Notes: generated by a model not told the origin, from the sequence alone. 64,000 bases of DNA from Pyrus communis (GCF_963583255.1 NC_084804.1:26291061-26355060), one strand, 5' to 3'; numbered from the stretch's first letter, positions 1 through 12,642 are shown. Program-made: numbers and translations.

Positions 1-1414
1 AACTTGAATTGTATGAACGTTTAGGCACTCTTTTCTTCCTCGTTGTTGTAGCACAAGGTCTAAGGTGAGCTTTGGGGATTATGTGAAGTGTTTTGGAGGG
101 ATGGGAAGTGGTTGGATAGTGGCTGCAATGAAGGAGAAAAACTGCACAGAAATGGAAGGGATTTGCGGCACAAGGGTTGTGTTTGTGTTGTGTGAAGTGT
201 ATGAAATGAGATGCTCCTTGAATGAATGAATGCAAGGGTATTTATAGGAGTAATGGAGGGAACATGACAGCTAGGAGGTGGGTGGAAATGTGGCTGCAAG
301 TTTGGTGAATGATTATGAGTGAATGCATGTGAATGTGGCTAGGTTGGAAAGCTGGAAATCTGAAAATGCAAATGGGAATGCTGAAATGCAAAGGTGGCCA
401 CGGTTTTGAGCGTGTTTTGTGTTGGAAATGCATGTGAATGCATGTGAATGTTGTTTGTGTGAAGTGTGTGTGGGTTAAAGAGTGAATGGTGGTGTAATGA
501 TGAAGTGTGATGGCTGAAAATGTCAAGGGAAATGCATGTGATTGCACGGGAAAGAATTTCAGGATGCATGTGTGTTGGTGTGTTGTGTGATTTGTTTTGT
601 GGTTGATGGGAATGTGGTTGAATGATTAAATGGACATGTGGGGTGTAATTGAAAAGGGAATGCAAAGTGAATGAATAATGAATGCATGTGCACTGTTTTT
701 GGGAGAAAGGTGGCTGAATGTGCATGTGAATTAGGTTGTGAAAACATGTGGAATGTGGCTGGAATTGATGAGTAATGCACGGTTTTGTTGTTGGTTCTTT
801 GGTGATGAATGCAATGATGAAATGGATGGGAGTGCATGTGGATTAGGTGGTGTAATGATGAAGTGGGAAGTGGAAGAATGTGGTTGGAAATGGCTAAGGG
901 GATGCACGGCTAGGAAGAAGAATGAATGATGTGCATGTGTGTATGCATGTGAAGATGCTAATAAATAATGCATGTAGGGTTAGGAAATAAAATCATAACT
1001 TAAAGGGGAATGATTAAAGGGTTTTGAAAGGTTTTGCATGGCTTTGAAGTGAATGTGGATTGGGCTAGAGTTTAAGTACATGAAATGGACCCAAATTGCT
1101 CCCCCTTGCATGGCAAGGAATGGTGTTTGTGTTAAGCCCAAGGCAAGGTGAATGTGATTGGGTTAGGGCCATTGTTTTGTGTCTTCAAGTGCATACAAGG
1201 CCTTCAAATTCGTCCATCCTCTTGGCTTCATGGATAAGCTATCCAATCCATGCCCAAAAATGCTCCAAATGGCCTCAAAATGCACTTTCTTGCTCCCTAG
1301 GCCCTTAGAACCTGAAAACACACAAAAGAAGCATAAAGGACTAAAATAACGAGAGAAACATAACGTAAATGCACGAGAACGAGCCATTTAAGTCGCATGA
1401 ATATGCTCCTATCA
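1..1414 (-). mobile_element. Athila-type LTR, minus strand, cut by window start
   Basis: Reading the minus strand, the LTR starts at 1414 with TGATAGGAGCAT and runs to the left edge, so its 3' end and any internal region are outside the window. A TATA box (TATAAATA on the minus strand) lies at 239-246. The U3 part is dense in CATGCA words. It is inserted into another LTR of the same family (1415-3526); the 5 bases to its right, GTTAT (1415-1419), would be one copy of the TSD. The long His/Thr-rich frames here are composition artefacts. Confidence 0.85.
239..246 (-). promoter_or_regulatory. LTR TATA box
   Basis: TATAAATA on the minus strand, in the same context (just upstream of CCCTTGCATTC) as in the other complete LTRs of the family. 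It is the predicted U3 promoter; transcription should start about 25-32 bases to the left. Confidence 0.6.
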
Positions 1415-3526
1415 GTTATACTTGCATAATAAAATGATTTCCAATTGCATTTCAATAAACCATGAAACTCAACACCCCGGGTTAACCGTGATGCACTAAT
1501 TAACCTTCAAATCTTCCTAACGTTATTGAATTGGATGGGTTAGCGCATACAAGAATTCAAAACATTCCCCACAAGTCCTCAACATGAATGCATAGAAGAG
1601 ATACAAGCAAGAATCATTACGCTCTATGAAAATTATAAGTGTTGACGAGGCATTCGTTACTATGGATTGCATGAAACTTATGCCAAGAATTTGTTTAACG
1701 CGATTGTTTATAAGCAACCTCCACTACTTGTAAATATAAGTTCATAACGATTAGGTGAAACTTACTTATATTCTAGCGTCATATTCATGCATGAAAATTA
1801 AGCGCGCATTCTCAATAAACATACATAAATAAGTTATCAATCAAACGGTTAAACAAATTGAATCCACAACTTATGAAACGCAATTAGAAGTATTCAAATC
1901 AAAATGCAAGCATAAACATATATTCGAATCACCCCCTAACCAAGGGGGGTTTAGTTCCTCATGGTACAAAACAAAGAGAATCAAAGAAACACCTAAACAT
2001 TCCAACAACTCAAACTTGAATTGTATGAACGTTTAGGCCCTCTTATCTTCCATTCCTCATTCGTACAAAACAAAGAGCATTGAAATTAAACATTGAAATC
2101 AAAGAAACACCTAAACATTCCAACAACTCAAACTTGAATTGTATGAACGTTTAGGCACTCTTATCTTCCTCTTCGTTGTAGCACAAGGTCTAAGGATAGT
2201 TTGGTGGTGTGAATGGTTTGGGTAGTGGTGGAGGAATGGAAGGATGGTGTTTGGATTTGTAGGGGAGAGTCACGGCACAAAGGGGGGTTTATGGTCTACA
2301 TTTCTGCAATGGATGAAGTGTATGAATGGAATGGATGGACTTTGTGAAGGGCACGGCCCCAAGGGACCAATTTCTGTTGTGAAATGAATTGTCTATGAAT
2401 GAGTGTGAATGAATGAGTATTTATAGGTGAAATGGGGGGAACATGACAGCTAGGTTGCATGTGCTAATGCTTGTGTGTGCATGTTAAATCTGCCAAGATG
2501 CATGTGATTAAAGGGTGGAATGAATGGAATGCAATCTGAAATGCATGTGAATTAAATGGATGTGAGTGGAAATGTGGCTGCAATGATGAAGTGAATGCAT
2601 GTGAAATGGATGCAAGGGGAATTAGGCTCGGCAATGATGGTGTTTTTCTGTGGTGAATGGTAATGCAATGTGTTTGCATGTGAATTAAAGCTATGTGAAT
2701 GATTAGGGTGAGTGTACATGTGCTTTGACAGCTAGGATGAATTAATTAAAGGAAGTGCATGTGATTGCAAAATGTGAATGATTATGAGTGTGTGTGAGTG
2801 AATTAAAGGATGGAATGCATGTGAAATGAATGAAATGCAATCTGAAATGGGATAGCATGTGGGTGGAAATGCATGTGGGTGAATGTGTGGCTGCATGGAT
2901 TAAAGAATGGGAGTGCATGTGTTGAATGATTAAAGTGCATGTGCAATGTTTTAAAGGATGGAATGATGGAAGAACAAGTGCATGTGAATGCATGGTGATA
3001 GCATGTGCACGGTTTTGGTTGGAATGATGGCAGATTGTGTGGGTGAGTGATTAGGTTGGAAATGCATGTGAATGCAAGGTGTGAATGAATGATAAGTGGT
3101 GAATGATATGATAAGTGGTGAATGAGAAGTGATGAATGATAAGTGGTTATGATAAGTGATAAGTGGTGATGATAAGTAATGGAAGCATGTGAGGGAATGA
3201 ATAATGAATGCATGTGTATGGTTTTGGGAGAAAGGTGGAGATGCACGGCATAAGGGAATTGGAAAGGTTTAAATGTCCTAAAACTAAAAGGAACAAGGTT
3301 CCAACACTTTGGTCTTCAATTTCGTCCAACATTTTGGCGCTAAGCATAAGCTATCCATCCTTAGCCCAAAAGTGCTCCAAAAGTCTCCAAAATGCATCTT
3401 TTTGCTCCTTTAGCCCTTTGGACCTACAAACACACGAAAATAGCTTAAAGGACTAAAATAACTAAAGAAACATAACGTAAATGCACGAGAACAAGCCATT
3501 TAAGTCGCATGAATATGCTCCTATCA
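1415..3526 (-). mobile_element. Athila-type LTR, minus strand, split by a nested LTR
   Basis: The sense start is at 3526 (TGATAGGAGCAT on the minus strand) and the sequence is continuous to 1415, where the nested LTR interrupts it; the missing 3' end lies left of the window. A TATA box is at 2418-2425 (minus). This LTR is inserted in the antisense ORF of the element at 3527-9441; CACCT (3527-3531) would be the right-hand TSD copy. Confidence 0.8.
2418..2425 (-). promoter_or_regulatory. LTR TATA box
   Basis: TATAAATA on the minus strand at the expected U3/R position of the LTR 1415-3526. Confidence 0.5.
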
Positions 3527-3856
3527 CACCTCTGCCATCAATGATTCCACCTGACGGGAGCGGGCAAGCAGGCGTTGGCCCATGTTGGACACAGAACTCG
3601 CACACTGAACACTAAGTGCGAGGGACTCTTGAACGGCCAACTCATCGGACCGTCCTGACAACAGCCTACTATCTTTTGGAGTGAGGAGGTTCCTAGCTAC
3701 TATTGTAGCTGTTGTGGCGTCCTACATCACGGAGTCTTCACCTGTGAGAGGACCGTTAGAAGAAAAGAAAGAAGGGCGCCATACGTTACCTTGACGCGGC
3801 GCGCCCGTATCACTGCTAAGGCTCAATTCCAAGCTAAGGTTCGATGAGTTTGCCAT
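3527..3856 (-). pseudogene. Truncated antisense ORF (asORF copy A)
   Basis: This is the N-terminal part of the same protein as at 18402-19073 and 51495-52202, read from an ATG at 3856 towards lower coordinates. It keeps the N-terminal LSLELSL motif. Two breaks are visible: codon 45 (Gln in the intact copies) is a TAG at 3722-3724, and the frame is cut after about 110 codons by insertion of the minus-strand LTR at 3526, just before the leucine zipper. The reading frame is therefore dead in this copy, while the upstream module is still well conserved. Confidence 0.8.
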
Positions 3857-4400
3857 TTTTCAAAAGTGTTCAAAGAGAAGGGATGGAGTTAAATTTCAAA
3901 GGGCCGGAGTCGATTTTCAAGAATGGGAAATCTTCAGAGTGTGTTTGTTGTGGTGATCGATAGCTCAATAAAAAAGCCAAGGCGACGCGTCCACCAATTC
4001 AAAAAGCCGGAATTTCCGGCGTAATTTAGGCGACGCTTTCTCGCGCTTTTCAGAAGGCGCGTTCAACTTTGTCAAAAGATTTCTTCTTTTCAGACAACAC
4101 GTGGAGGCCATCATCACAACTACACATCTTTAGCCGACAAGCGCAAAGTTCGGCGACGCTTTCTCTGCTTTTCAGAAGACGCGTGCAGCTTTGTCAAAAG
4201 GAGCCGCATCTGCACTACCACGTGTCGCTCAGAAATCGAAGGGGCACCTGCTCAGAAATCGAAGAGGCGTATTCAAAAATCGAAGAGGCGCCACTATTTC
4301 AAAAAGCCGGAGTTGCGGGATCAAAACGTTTGTCGACAAAGGTAAAAAGTACCACCACTTGCTATTATCTCTATATATGTCGACCTTCGTCTTTTATGGC
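3857..4400. promoter_or_regulatory. Divergent promoter-like module, copy A
   Basis: Sequence upstream of the asORF start. It contains a 15-base palindrome GCCGGAATTTCCGGC (4006-4020), two copies of a roughly 50-base direct repeat beginning GGCGACGCTTTCTC (about 4031 and 4153), CACGTG G-boxes at 4098-4103 and 4219-4224, and on the plus strand a TATA-type CTATATATG at 4371-4379. The same order and spacing occur at 52203-52720 and, inverted, at 17850-18401. That it is a promoter is inferred from motif content and conservation. Confidence 0.5.
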
Positions 4401-5160
4401 AGGGCAAACCTGAAGAAAATGCCCAAATCTCCCTCACCTCTGAGGGTGCACTCCCAGCAAAGCCTTTCGAAATACTAAATTCTTTCTTCTTCCCCAAAGA
4501 TGATACCAGATGTCTGGAGTACAGATGACCCAGGAGGAAACAGCACAACAAATACATGTGCTGATTCATTCACCGCTTCTTCAAAAGCAAAGGTATCTCA
4601 TATCATCAAGGTCAAAAGCAAAAGTATCTCATATCATGCTCTTTCCCTGTCTTTTTCTTTGTCCTTGTTCTTACTCGCACGGCAAAGTAAAAGAAGCAAT
4701 CAGCCGGCACTTGGAGTCAGTCTTCCGTTCTGGAGCCAACTGCCTGGAATCTATTCCTGATTGCTTACCTAGCGTTGCTCTCGAGTAGTCATCTTCAACG
4801 GTTGATACACTTCCGGAGAATGGACCACTTCTGCAAAGGGGAGCGAGTAAGGCAAGTGAAAATGATACATTGAAGCATGTGGAGACAAACATAGGCTGAG
4901 TTATCCTCCAACCCTTTTCATTATGAATTGGAAAGATTGAACAAAGAAACAGACCAAAGGGGTAAGCTCAGACCTTCGGGGAAGACCAAAAGAATCCTCC
5001 AGCCCAGTAGCACAAAGGAAAATCAATGATGGGCGGAAACCAGTTCGAGAGTAAGCCTGTGGAATCATCAAGATCAAGCCTCAATGCAATCAACAAAGAG
5101 AAGATGGAATTTACACTCCATAACCAGATTTGCGTCCCTAAACTCTTCTCTTTGTTAATT
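4401..5160 (+). other. Non-coding remainder of the asORF module
   Basis: Conserved with 16.9-17.85 kb (inverted) and 52.7-53.5 kb. Short frames here differ among the three copies and are disrupted by small indels, so I see no supported gene. The segment ends in a stretch ending TTTGCGTCCCTAAACTC that also follows pol in the Z element. Confidence 0.5.
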
Positions 5161-6954
5161 ACATTTTGCCATGTTTAGTATGTTTAAGTGCTTTTTGTGT
5201 GTTTACTTATGTTTTGTGTGAATCTATGCTTAAAACATTGAGGACAATGTTTGATTTAAGTGTGGGGGGGTAACTAATGTTGTTAATGCAAATTCGTGGG
5301 ATTTTATCACCCATAACTTCAATTGTTGTTCCTTGCTGTTTTAAGGTGTTTTTAAATTGTTTTAGAGTGTTTTAGTGTGTTTTGTTTTATAACTCCGAAA
5401 ATCACATAAAAATTTGAAAAATATGTTTTGAAAAACCTAAAAAAAAAAAAATAGTGTTTTGAGTCGTTTTTGTGTGTTTGTGTCTTAGGGTACCTTCCAA
5501 CACAATGATAAGGATTTGGTTTGTAATTGCATGACTATTAAAAAGAGTTATTAACATAGAGAAAAGTTTGATTTACTCTTGGTATATGCTTGGTTATGGT
5601 TATAATGTATGACTTCACATGCAATCATAAAAGAAAAAATTTGTTTTTGTAACATGCTTGAAGGAAGGAACTCAAACAAACGCTACAACCCTGTGAGACT
5701 CGAGCCATTACCTTCTTTGGAGAGTTATTTTCTGTGATTCTTTGTTTTCTAAAGTTGTTGCATGATCTCATTATTCCTTGTTGGTTGCTACTTAGAATGC
5801 AATTGTATCATGATAGAACTAAATGCTAGAACTTATATCCGTGTCATTCAAAGCATGACATTGAATTGCATAACATATATCAAGATGAAGTTGTGTAGTT
5901 GCCACCATAACCAAATAGCCTTACTTCCCATATTTCGTATTTATTGTAAGTTTTAACCCCGTTGAGCCTCGTTTAGCCTTTATTCTTTGTTAACCCACAT
6001 CACCCCTTACCTAGCCTAGAGTAGGACTTTCCTATACCCTTGTTCTTAAAGTATAGTGAGCATGACTTAAATGAATTCTTTTTGAGTTACATTATGCAAG
6101 AAAATGAGTGTGGGGGAGTAAAAGTTTGTTCTTACGTTTATATGTATGTTTTGAGATTCAAAAGAAAAAGAAGAAGAAAAGAAAAAAAAAAAAAAAAAAG
6201 AGTGAAAATAAGTAAGAATGAACTCACGAGCGTTGATGGTTGAAGAAAGGGTCCAAAAAGTTGAATATGGCCCTAAGTTTTGTGTGACTTTCCCTTGGGT
6301 GTTCAAAGTTGACTTCTGCGTTCTTAAGGGAATTCTAAGTGCCTAATTCAATACTTTGCTCACTATTGCTTTAAGAATGTTTGTTTATCCTTCACCTTTC
6401 ATTGTTAGCCAATACCCTAGCCCCGTTACAACCCTTTGACTTCTATCTTGAGTGTTATGTGTTTCAAAATGTGGAGTTTGGAATTGATATGAGCTTATGG
6501 TGTCAATGGTTCTCGCGTCTAAGTAGTAGCATTTCATCATGAGATCATATCTAAACATGCTTATTAACTCCAGAAATTGCTTCCTTTGAAATACATATAT
6601 GTGAGTGTTCGTTTTTATGTTTACATCAATCTTCTCACATATAACTGGTTTAGGGTATGTAGTCAGAAAATCTGAGTGAAAACTGAGTGCATATCTTGTA
6701 AGGAATTGAGCAAATTCTCTAAGGCATGTTACTACATTCAAAACATGGTTTTAAATACTTAATTGTGAAATAGTATGTGGTGACTGTGATTAAGAATGTA
6801 ATTAAGTGTGAAGATGACTAAAATCTGTGGGAATGATGATTTTTAACATGTCATGTGCATTGGAAATCCCTAAGACGATTGTTGGAAGGTTTAGGTTTTG
6901 TTTTGTTTTTTTTGTTTTGCTCGAGGACTAGCAAAAGATAAGTGTGGGGGAGTT
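5161..6954 (+). other. 3' untranslated region with polypurine-like motifs
   Basis: No coding frame. GTGTGGGGG motifs lie at about 5260, 6108 and 6942; the last directly precedes the LTR and is the expected polypurine tract (PPT). A long A-rich tract follows the second motif (about 6165-6200). The sequence is colinear with 53480-55260 and 26040-27981, and with 15284-17070 inverted. Confidence 0.7.
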
Positions 6955-7860
6955 TGATAGGAGCATATTCATGCGACTTAAATGGCTTGTTCTCGTGCAT
7001 TTACGTTATGTTTCTCTCGTTATTTTAGTCCTTTATGCTTCTTTTGTGTGTTTTCAGGTTCTAAGGGCCTAGGGAGCAAGAAAGTGCATTTTGAGGCCAT
7101 TTGGAGCATTTTTGGGCATGGATTGGATAGCTTATCCATGGAGCCAAGAGGATGGACGAATTTGAAGGCCTTGTATTCACTTTGGACATAAAATAAAGGG
7201 CCTAGCCCATTCTCTCTTATTCTCTCCCTTATAGCCATGCAAAGAACCATCCATTCCATAAAAAACAATCCATCAATTCACATGCAAAACCACCATTAAC
7301 ACACATGCACCCAAACAAAGCCAACCTAGCTAACCCTACATGCATTCTTTATTCACTCTTCATCATTGCATTTATTCTCCAAACACTTTCATTAATTAAA
7401 ACACATTTGCACATCCACTCATTCTTTCCCCAAAGCCGTGCATTCCCAATCCCTTTCCAACATTTCACATGCATTTCCACCTTGGTCATGCTTTCCCATT
7501 TCATTATTCATTCACTTTGCATTCATTCAATCAACCCACATGCACTTTAATCATTCAAACATGTAGCCACATAATCATTCACCCTATCCATTCTTTGTCA
7601 CAAAACAATGTCACATACACTCATCATCACACAACCTAGCTAACCCTACATGCATTATTTATTAACTCTTCATCATGCATCAACATTTTAAATCATCAAA
7701 AACCAACCCATTGCCGTGCATAATCTCTCATCATTTCAGCCACATTTCTAACTCACATGCATCACATTCATTTCCAAACAACAATCACTTCAAATGCCAT
7801 GCATTCACATGCATTTACACCACCAAAAACCCCTTTGCCGTGGGCTTTCAATGCCTTTCC

Positions 7861-7920
7861 AGCTTTCCCTTTTATTTTCCAGCTTTCCCTTTTATTTTCC
7901 AGCTTTCCCTTTTATTTTCC
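7861..7920. repeat. 20-bp tandem repeat, 3 copies
   Basis: Three identical 20-bp units beginning AGCTTTCCCTTTT, with a partial fourth. It lies within U3 of the LTR. Confidence 0.95.
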
Positions 7921-8151
7921 AGCTTTCATTCTTCATCATTGCAGCCATTCCACATGCAATTCTTCATCATTGCACCACAAATCTTCCCATACATTCAAAT
8001 GCCATGCATTCACATGCATTTCCAGCAAGAAAACACCTAACCCGTGCAAACACACCCCATTTCCAGCTTTCACATGTTGTCCTAGCTGTTTTTCCATCAT
8101 TCCTCCACACAAACACCTTAAACAAACAGCCATATACATCTCCACTCCTCC

Positions 8152-8159
8152 TATAAATA
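8152..8159 (+). promoter_or_regulatory. LTR TATA box
   Basis: TATAAATA followed by CCCTTGCATTC, the conserved U3/R context in this LTR family. Confidence 0.6.
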
Positions 8160-9441
8160 CCCTTGCATTCCCATCATTCAGAAACATCTCAATTTCCATT
8201 CACAACACTTCACACAACACAAACACAACCCTTGTGCCGCAAATCCCCTTCCATTTCTGTGCAGTTTTTCTCTTCCATTGCAGCCACTATCCAACCACTT
8301 CCCATCCCTCCAAAACAACGAGGAAGAAAAGAGTGCCTAAACGTTCATACAATTCAAGTTTGAGTTGTTGGAATTTTTAGGGGTTTCTTTGATTTCAAAG
8401 TTTAAATTTAATTCTCTTTGTTTTGTACGTATGAGAATGGAAGAGAAGAGTGCCTAAACGTTCATACAATTCAAGTTTGAGTTGTTGGAATGTTTAGGGG
8501 TTTCTTTGATTTCAAAGTTATGAGGAACTAAACCCCCTTTAGCTAGGGGGTGATTCGAAACTATGTTGATATTTGCAATATGAATTGATTAACTTTCGTT
8601 GGAATTTCATAAGTTGTGGATTCAATTCGTTTAACTGTTTGATTGATAACTTATTTATGTATGTTCATTGAGATTGCAAGCTTAATTTTCATGCATGAAT
8701 ATGACGCTAGAATATAAGTGAGTTTCACCTAATCGTTATGAACTTATATTCACAAGTAGTGGAGGTTGCTTATAAACAATCGCGTTAAACGAATTCTTGG
8801 CATAAGTTTCATGCGTATTCCATAGTAACGAATGCCTCGTCAACACTTATAATTTTCATTGAACTTAATGATCTTTGTTGAATGTCTCTATCATGCGTAT
8901 TCCATAGTTAGGGACTTTGATTAAGAATAATTTGGTTGTAATGCGTATTCCATTCAATCCAACGAATTTAGGGAAATCTGAAAGTTAATCTAAGCGGACC
9001 TAATTAACTTGGAGCATTGAGTTTCACAACTTATCGAAAGACCAACTGAGAATCAATATTGTATGCAAGTGTAACATGTGTGGAGAAGAACCCCTTGGCT
9101 ATTCCATCATCCATATTTTCATCACATTCATATTTACGTTTTGCCTTTAATTACAATTTGTCCATTTAATTTAATCTCGTCCAAACACAATCCCCCCCAT
9201 CTTTTGTTAAGTCTTAATCATTCGTATTTGTTTTATTTTTGTGTTTTCAAGTATTTGAAGTCTTGTGTACTTGTTTTGAGTTCTTGTTAAGTAAGTTAAG
9301 TGTTTTAAAAATTAGTTTTATTTATTTGAATCAAGTGTTTAGCACCCCTAGTTAATCCCCGGTTAGAACGATCCCTACTTACATCATTACTACAATTGTC
9401 AAAAAGAGGGTTTAATTTGTGCGCGTATAAATCACGCATCA

Positions 9442-11171
9442 AATGGACGAAATTTAACTAACTTAGACTTAAAACACTAATTTGGACAGATTCAAACACT
9501 TTTCTAACTAATCTAACACACTTAATAAAATGGGGAATTGATTTGGATGAAATTAATTAAATTAATCAGATTGTAAACAAAACATATTAGACACTAGATT
9601 AGGTGAATTGAATGGGTAAAAGACTAGTTAGAGGGTCCTTCTCCACTCATGCATATATTTAACACAAATTGATTTCCAGTTATTATCCCTTTAAACCATG
9701 AATGACAATGCCCCAAATTAATTGTGAGAAGCATAAATTAACTTTCAGATTTTCCTAGTTTCATTGAATTGGATGGAATACGCATCGACAACCAAATTAT
9801 TCTTATCAAGTTCCCTACATGAACCGCATAATAGAGATACAATCAAAGATCATTAAGTTTTTTGAAACCATAAACATTGACTAGGCATTCGTAACTATGA
9901 ACTGCATGATACTCTTGCCTAGAATTTACTTGACACAATCATGACTAGTGATTTTTACTACTTGTGAATATAAGTTCTTAACAATTAGGTGAAATTTCCT
10001 TATATTCTAGCATCAAATTCATGCATAAAAACTAAGTATGCACCCTTAATCAACACACAAGAACAAGTTCTCAATAAATTAGTTAAGTAAATTGCATTCA
10101 CCATTCAAGAAACAAAAACTGGAGGAAATCAATTCATATAAAACATAAGTCCATGGCTTTGGATTCACCTCTAACTAAGAAAAGCTTAGTTACACATGTT
10201 CATAACAATTGAAAAGTAAATTAAAATAAACATGGAAACGAAATGAGGGAAGAAAGAACTGAAAGTCTCCAATGGATGCTGATTTCTTGCAGCACAAGGT
10301 TGTCTTTCTCCCATGGAAGCCACGACAACTCCTTCTTCTCCTTAAGTTTACGGCACAAGTTGTGTATGGTGTGTGGTGTGAATGAATGAATGAATTCAAG
10401 GATGAATGGCTGCATAGGGTGTGTAAGGGGGTGCGGCACAATTTAGATTCATCAATATATAGCACGGAAAAACCCTAGGAAATCAAAAATAGGGTTAGAC
10501 TTAGCAAAAACAAAGGATTAGGGCCCCTAGGGTGCGGCACAAGGCTCGAAAATTAAGTCATATCCCAATTAATTTCTGATATAGACTTAGACAATCCAAA
10601 TCCAAGAGGAAAAGGGCCAATCTAAATCAGAATCCAATAAGAAAAAGGTAGGGAAATTCGTCCAAAATTGGGCCTTCTAGAAACAAGGTGTTTTGTGGCT
10701 GATTTTGGCTTTTCTAGAAGAAATAAAAGGGAGGGTGCGGCACCCTTTTAGGGTCAGATAAGGCTTCTAGAAATTATGTTTTTAGGTCCACTTTCAGCTA
10801 GAATGAAGGTGGAACAAGATTAGGTTAGGATAAGATAGGATAAGGTTTGGATAAGATAAGGTTGTTAGGATAAGTTTCCATATTTCTTGCTCTTTCCTTA
10901 TCTTCTTTGTCTTAAAATTGTCTCATCTGATTTGTAGCATGTTCCTAGGCTCTTTTGACTCCAAATTTGTCCATCCACCTTGCTCCATATACAAGCTATC
11001 CATAATAAGCCCAAAACTGCTCTAAAATGCTCAAAATTGCCTTTTCTTGCCAACTTTGTCATGAGGACCTACAAACACACGAAAATAGCTTAAAACACTA
11101 TAATAAGTAGTAATTAGCTAACTAAATGTAAGGAAACAACATAACTAAGTAGCATAATCATGCTCCTATTA
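9442..11171 (-). mobile_element. LTR-B, minus strand, 3' end missing
   Basis: A diverged LTR of the same superfamily. Its sense start is at 11171 and reads TAATAGGAGCATGATTATG, so the terminal TG is mutated to TA. The body aligns loosely with the solo LTR at 35883-37954. Its sense 3' end is cut by the plus-strand element ending at 9441. The sense start abuts a protease fragment of an older minus-strand element (11172-11389), so it was inserted into, or is the 3' LTR of, a truncated element. Confidence 0.65.
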
Positions 11172-11389
11172 GCAGGCTGTTTTGATGAAAATTCTCCCAA
11201 GTAAGATCGGCAATGGTGTAGAATAGGCCGAATCTTGCATGTCAAGCACATAAAAATCTACTGAAAATGCCAAGTGGTTAACCTGCACCAAAACTCCTTT
11301 CAGATATGCATTAGAACGATCCACTAATTGAATAATAACACCATCGTTTTTAAGCTCTCCTAGGTTCATAGATAATTCAATAATCACAC
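11172..11389 (-). pseudogene. Athila-type protease fragment (left copy)
   Basis: On the minus strand this encodes a piece of the gag-pol protease region, related to the Y protein: MNLGELKNDGVIIQL, then NHLAFSVDFYVLDMQDSA and LPILLGR. It ends on one side at LTR-B (11171) and on the other at the LTR starting at 11390. The same sequence recurs at 28528-28905, where it continues past the point interrupted here, so that copy preserves the uninterrupted insertion site. No function is expected. Confidence 0.85.
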
Positions 11390-12131
11390 TGATAGGAGCA
11401 TATTCATGCGACTTAATTAGCTTGTTCTCGTGCATTTATGTTGTGTTTATTTAGCTATTTTAGTGTTTAAGGCCATTTTTGTGTATTTTCAGATTATAAG
11501 GCCAAAGTGTGCAAGAAGATGCAAATTGGAGTCTTTTGGAGCGAAAGAGGAATGAATGAGTTGAAGACTTGAAGAAACGACGAATTCCTACTCCAATGAT
11601 GAATTCTTACCAAAACGAGGAATCCTACTCAAACAAGGTTTCCTATTTTAGGAAAGTTAATCCTAAGCTTCCCGTTTTGGTAACCTTTCCTAATCTTAAA
11701 CGTCCGTATTTTCTAGCCACTTTGAAGTCTTTGTAGGCGCTTTAGGACACAAAACCAAGGCCCTAGCCCAATTACACAACCTTGCCGTGCCTTAACCCTA
11801 ATTCCCTTCCCTTGCCGTGCAAGGGGGGCACTTTTGTCCAATGTTGTGGAATTAAACCCTATTTCCCTCTCCTAACCTAACCCTAGCCGCACCCTTTAAT
11901 TATTCCCTTTTTAATTTCTGATTTTATTTCCTAAATTCTAGCAGCCTTTAGGTGAATTTTAGTTAATAAAAATAAACTAGGGTTTAAATTTCTAAAACCC
12001 TAGGGTTTCCACCATTTAGCCGCACCTTAGGGACCTCTTATTATTTTTCTTTTCATATTTTTCAGCAACAATATTTAATAAAACAAAACAGCCACAAAAC
12101 CTATTTTTTTGCCTTTCTAGCCGTGGCCCCG

Positions 12132-12152
12132 CCCCCCCCCCCCCCCCCCCCC
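12132..12152. repeat. Poly-C tract (21 C)
   Basis: A homopolymer run inside the Z 5' LTR. Its length is likely unreliable in the assembly. Confidence 0.9.
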
Positions 12153-12190
12153 ATTTAATTATCACCCTAATTCTACCCTAAGCCGTAGCC

Positions 12191-12197
12191 TATATAA
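12191..12197 (+). promoter_or_regulatory. Z LTR TATA box
   Basis: TATATAA followed by CCCTTTTTCTCC, at the position corresponding to the U3/R boundary in the related LTRs. Confidence 0.45.
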
Positions 12198-12463
12198 CCC
12201 TTTTTCTCCATTTCCAGCCGTAGCACCCTATCCCATTCTTTCCCATTCGTGCAGCCACCATACATGATTAATCACATTTGCCGTGCATTCCATGAGAATT
12301 CAACATAAAATATCATTCAAGCCGTCACCCCTTTTTGATGCCATTCACCCTAAATTACAACCAAGCCGCATCACCCATTATCTCCCGGCCTCTCCCAAAA
12401 CCTAAAGCCGTAGCCACCTAATCTAATAATTCCTTCAGCCGCACCTTTTTCCCAAAAAAGAAC

Positions 12464-12600
12464 CTTGCCGCAGCTTTCCCATTCATTCCAGCTTTCCCCC
12501 ATCTTGCCGCAGCTTTCCCATTCATTCCAACTTTCCCCCATCTTGCCGCAGCTTTCCCATTCATTCCAGGTTTCCCCCATCTTGCCGCAGCCTTCCTCCA
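12464..12600. repeat. 39-bp tandem repeat, about 3.4 copies
   Basis: The unit begins CTTGCCGCAGCTTTCCCATT; successive copies differ at single positions. It lies in the R-U5 part of the Z LTR, about 45 bp from the X insertion point, whose TSD CTTGC is the first 5 bases of the repeat unit. Confidence 0.9.
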
Positions 12601-12642
12601 CCTTCCAGCCACCATACCAACCTTCCTCCATCACTCCACCAC

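Larger units (their letters stand above)
3527..9441 (+). mobile_element. 3' part of a plus-strand Athila-type element (asORF module, 3' UTR, LTR)
   Basis: The order is truncated antisense ORF, divergent promoter-like module, 3' UTR with three G-rich polypurine-like motifs, then the 3' LTR. The order matches Y2 (51495-57264), so the coding part should lie left of the minus-strand LTRs, outside the window. The LTR ends GCATCA at 9441 and is followed not by a PBS but by LTR-B sequence, so this is the right end of the element. AATGG (9442-9446) would be the right TSD copy. Confidence 0.75.
6955..9441 (+). mobile_element. 3' LTR (2487 bp)
   Basis: Starts TGATAGGAGCAT directly after the PPT and ends GCATCA. 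TATA box at 8152-8159. It contains three perfect 20-bp tandem copies starting AGCTTTCCC at 7861-7920, a tandem pair of 46-base hairpin units around 8335-8500, and the C-rich/G-rich hairpin near 8528-8550. U3 is dense in CATGCA. Confidence 0.9.

Noticed and set aside
12464..12600. CRISPR-like array or satellite
   Set aside because: The 39-bp units are adjacent without spacers and confined to one LTR; an ordinary tandem duplication in a plant retrotransposon.
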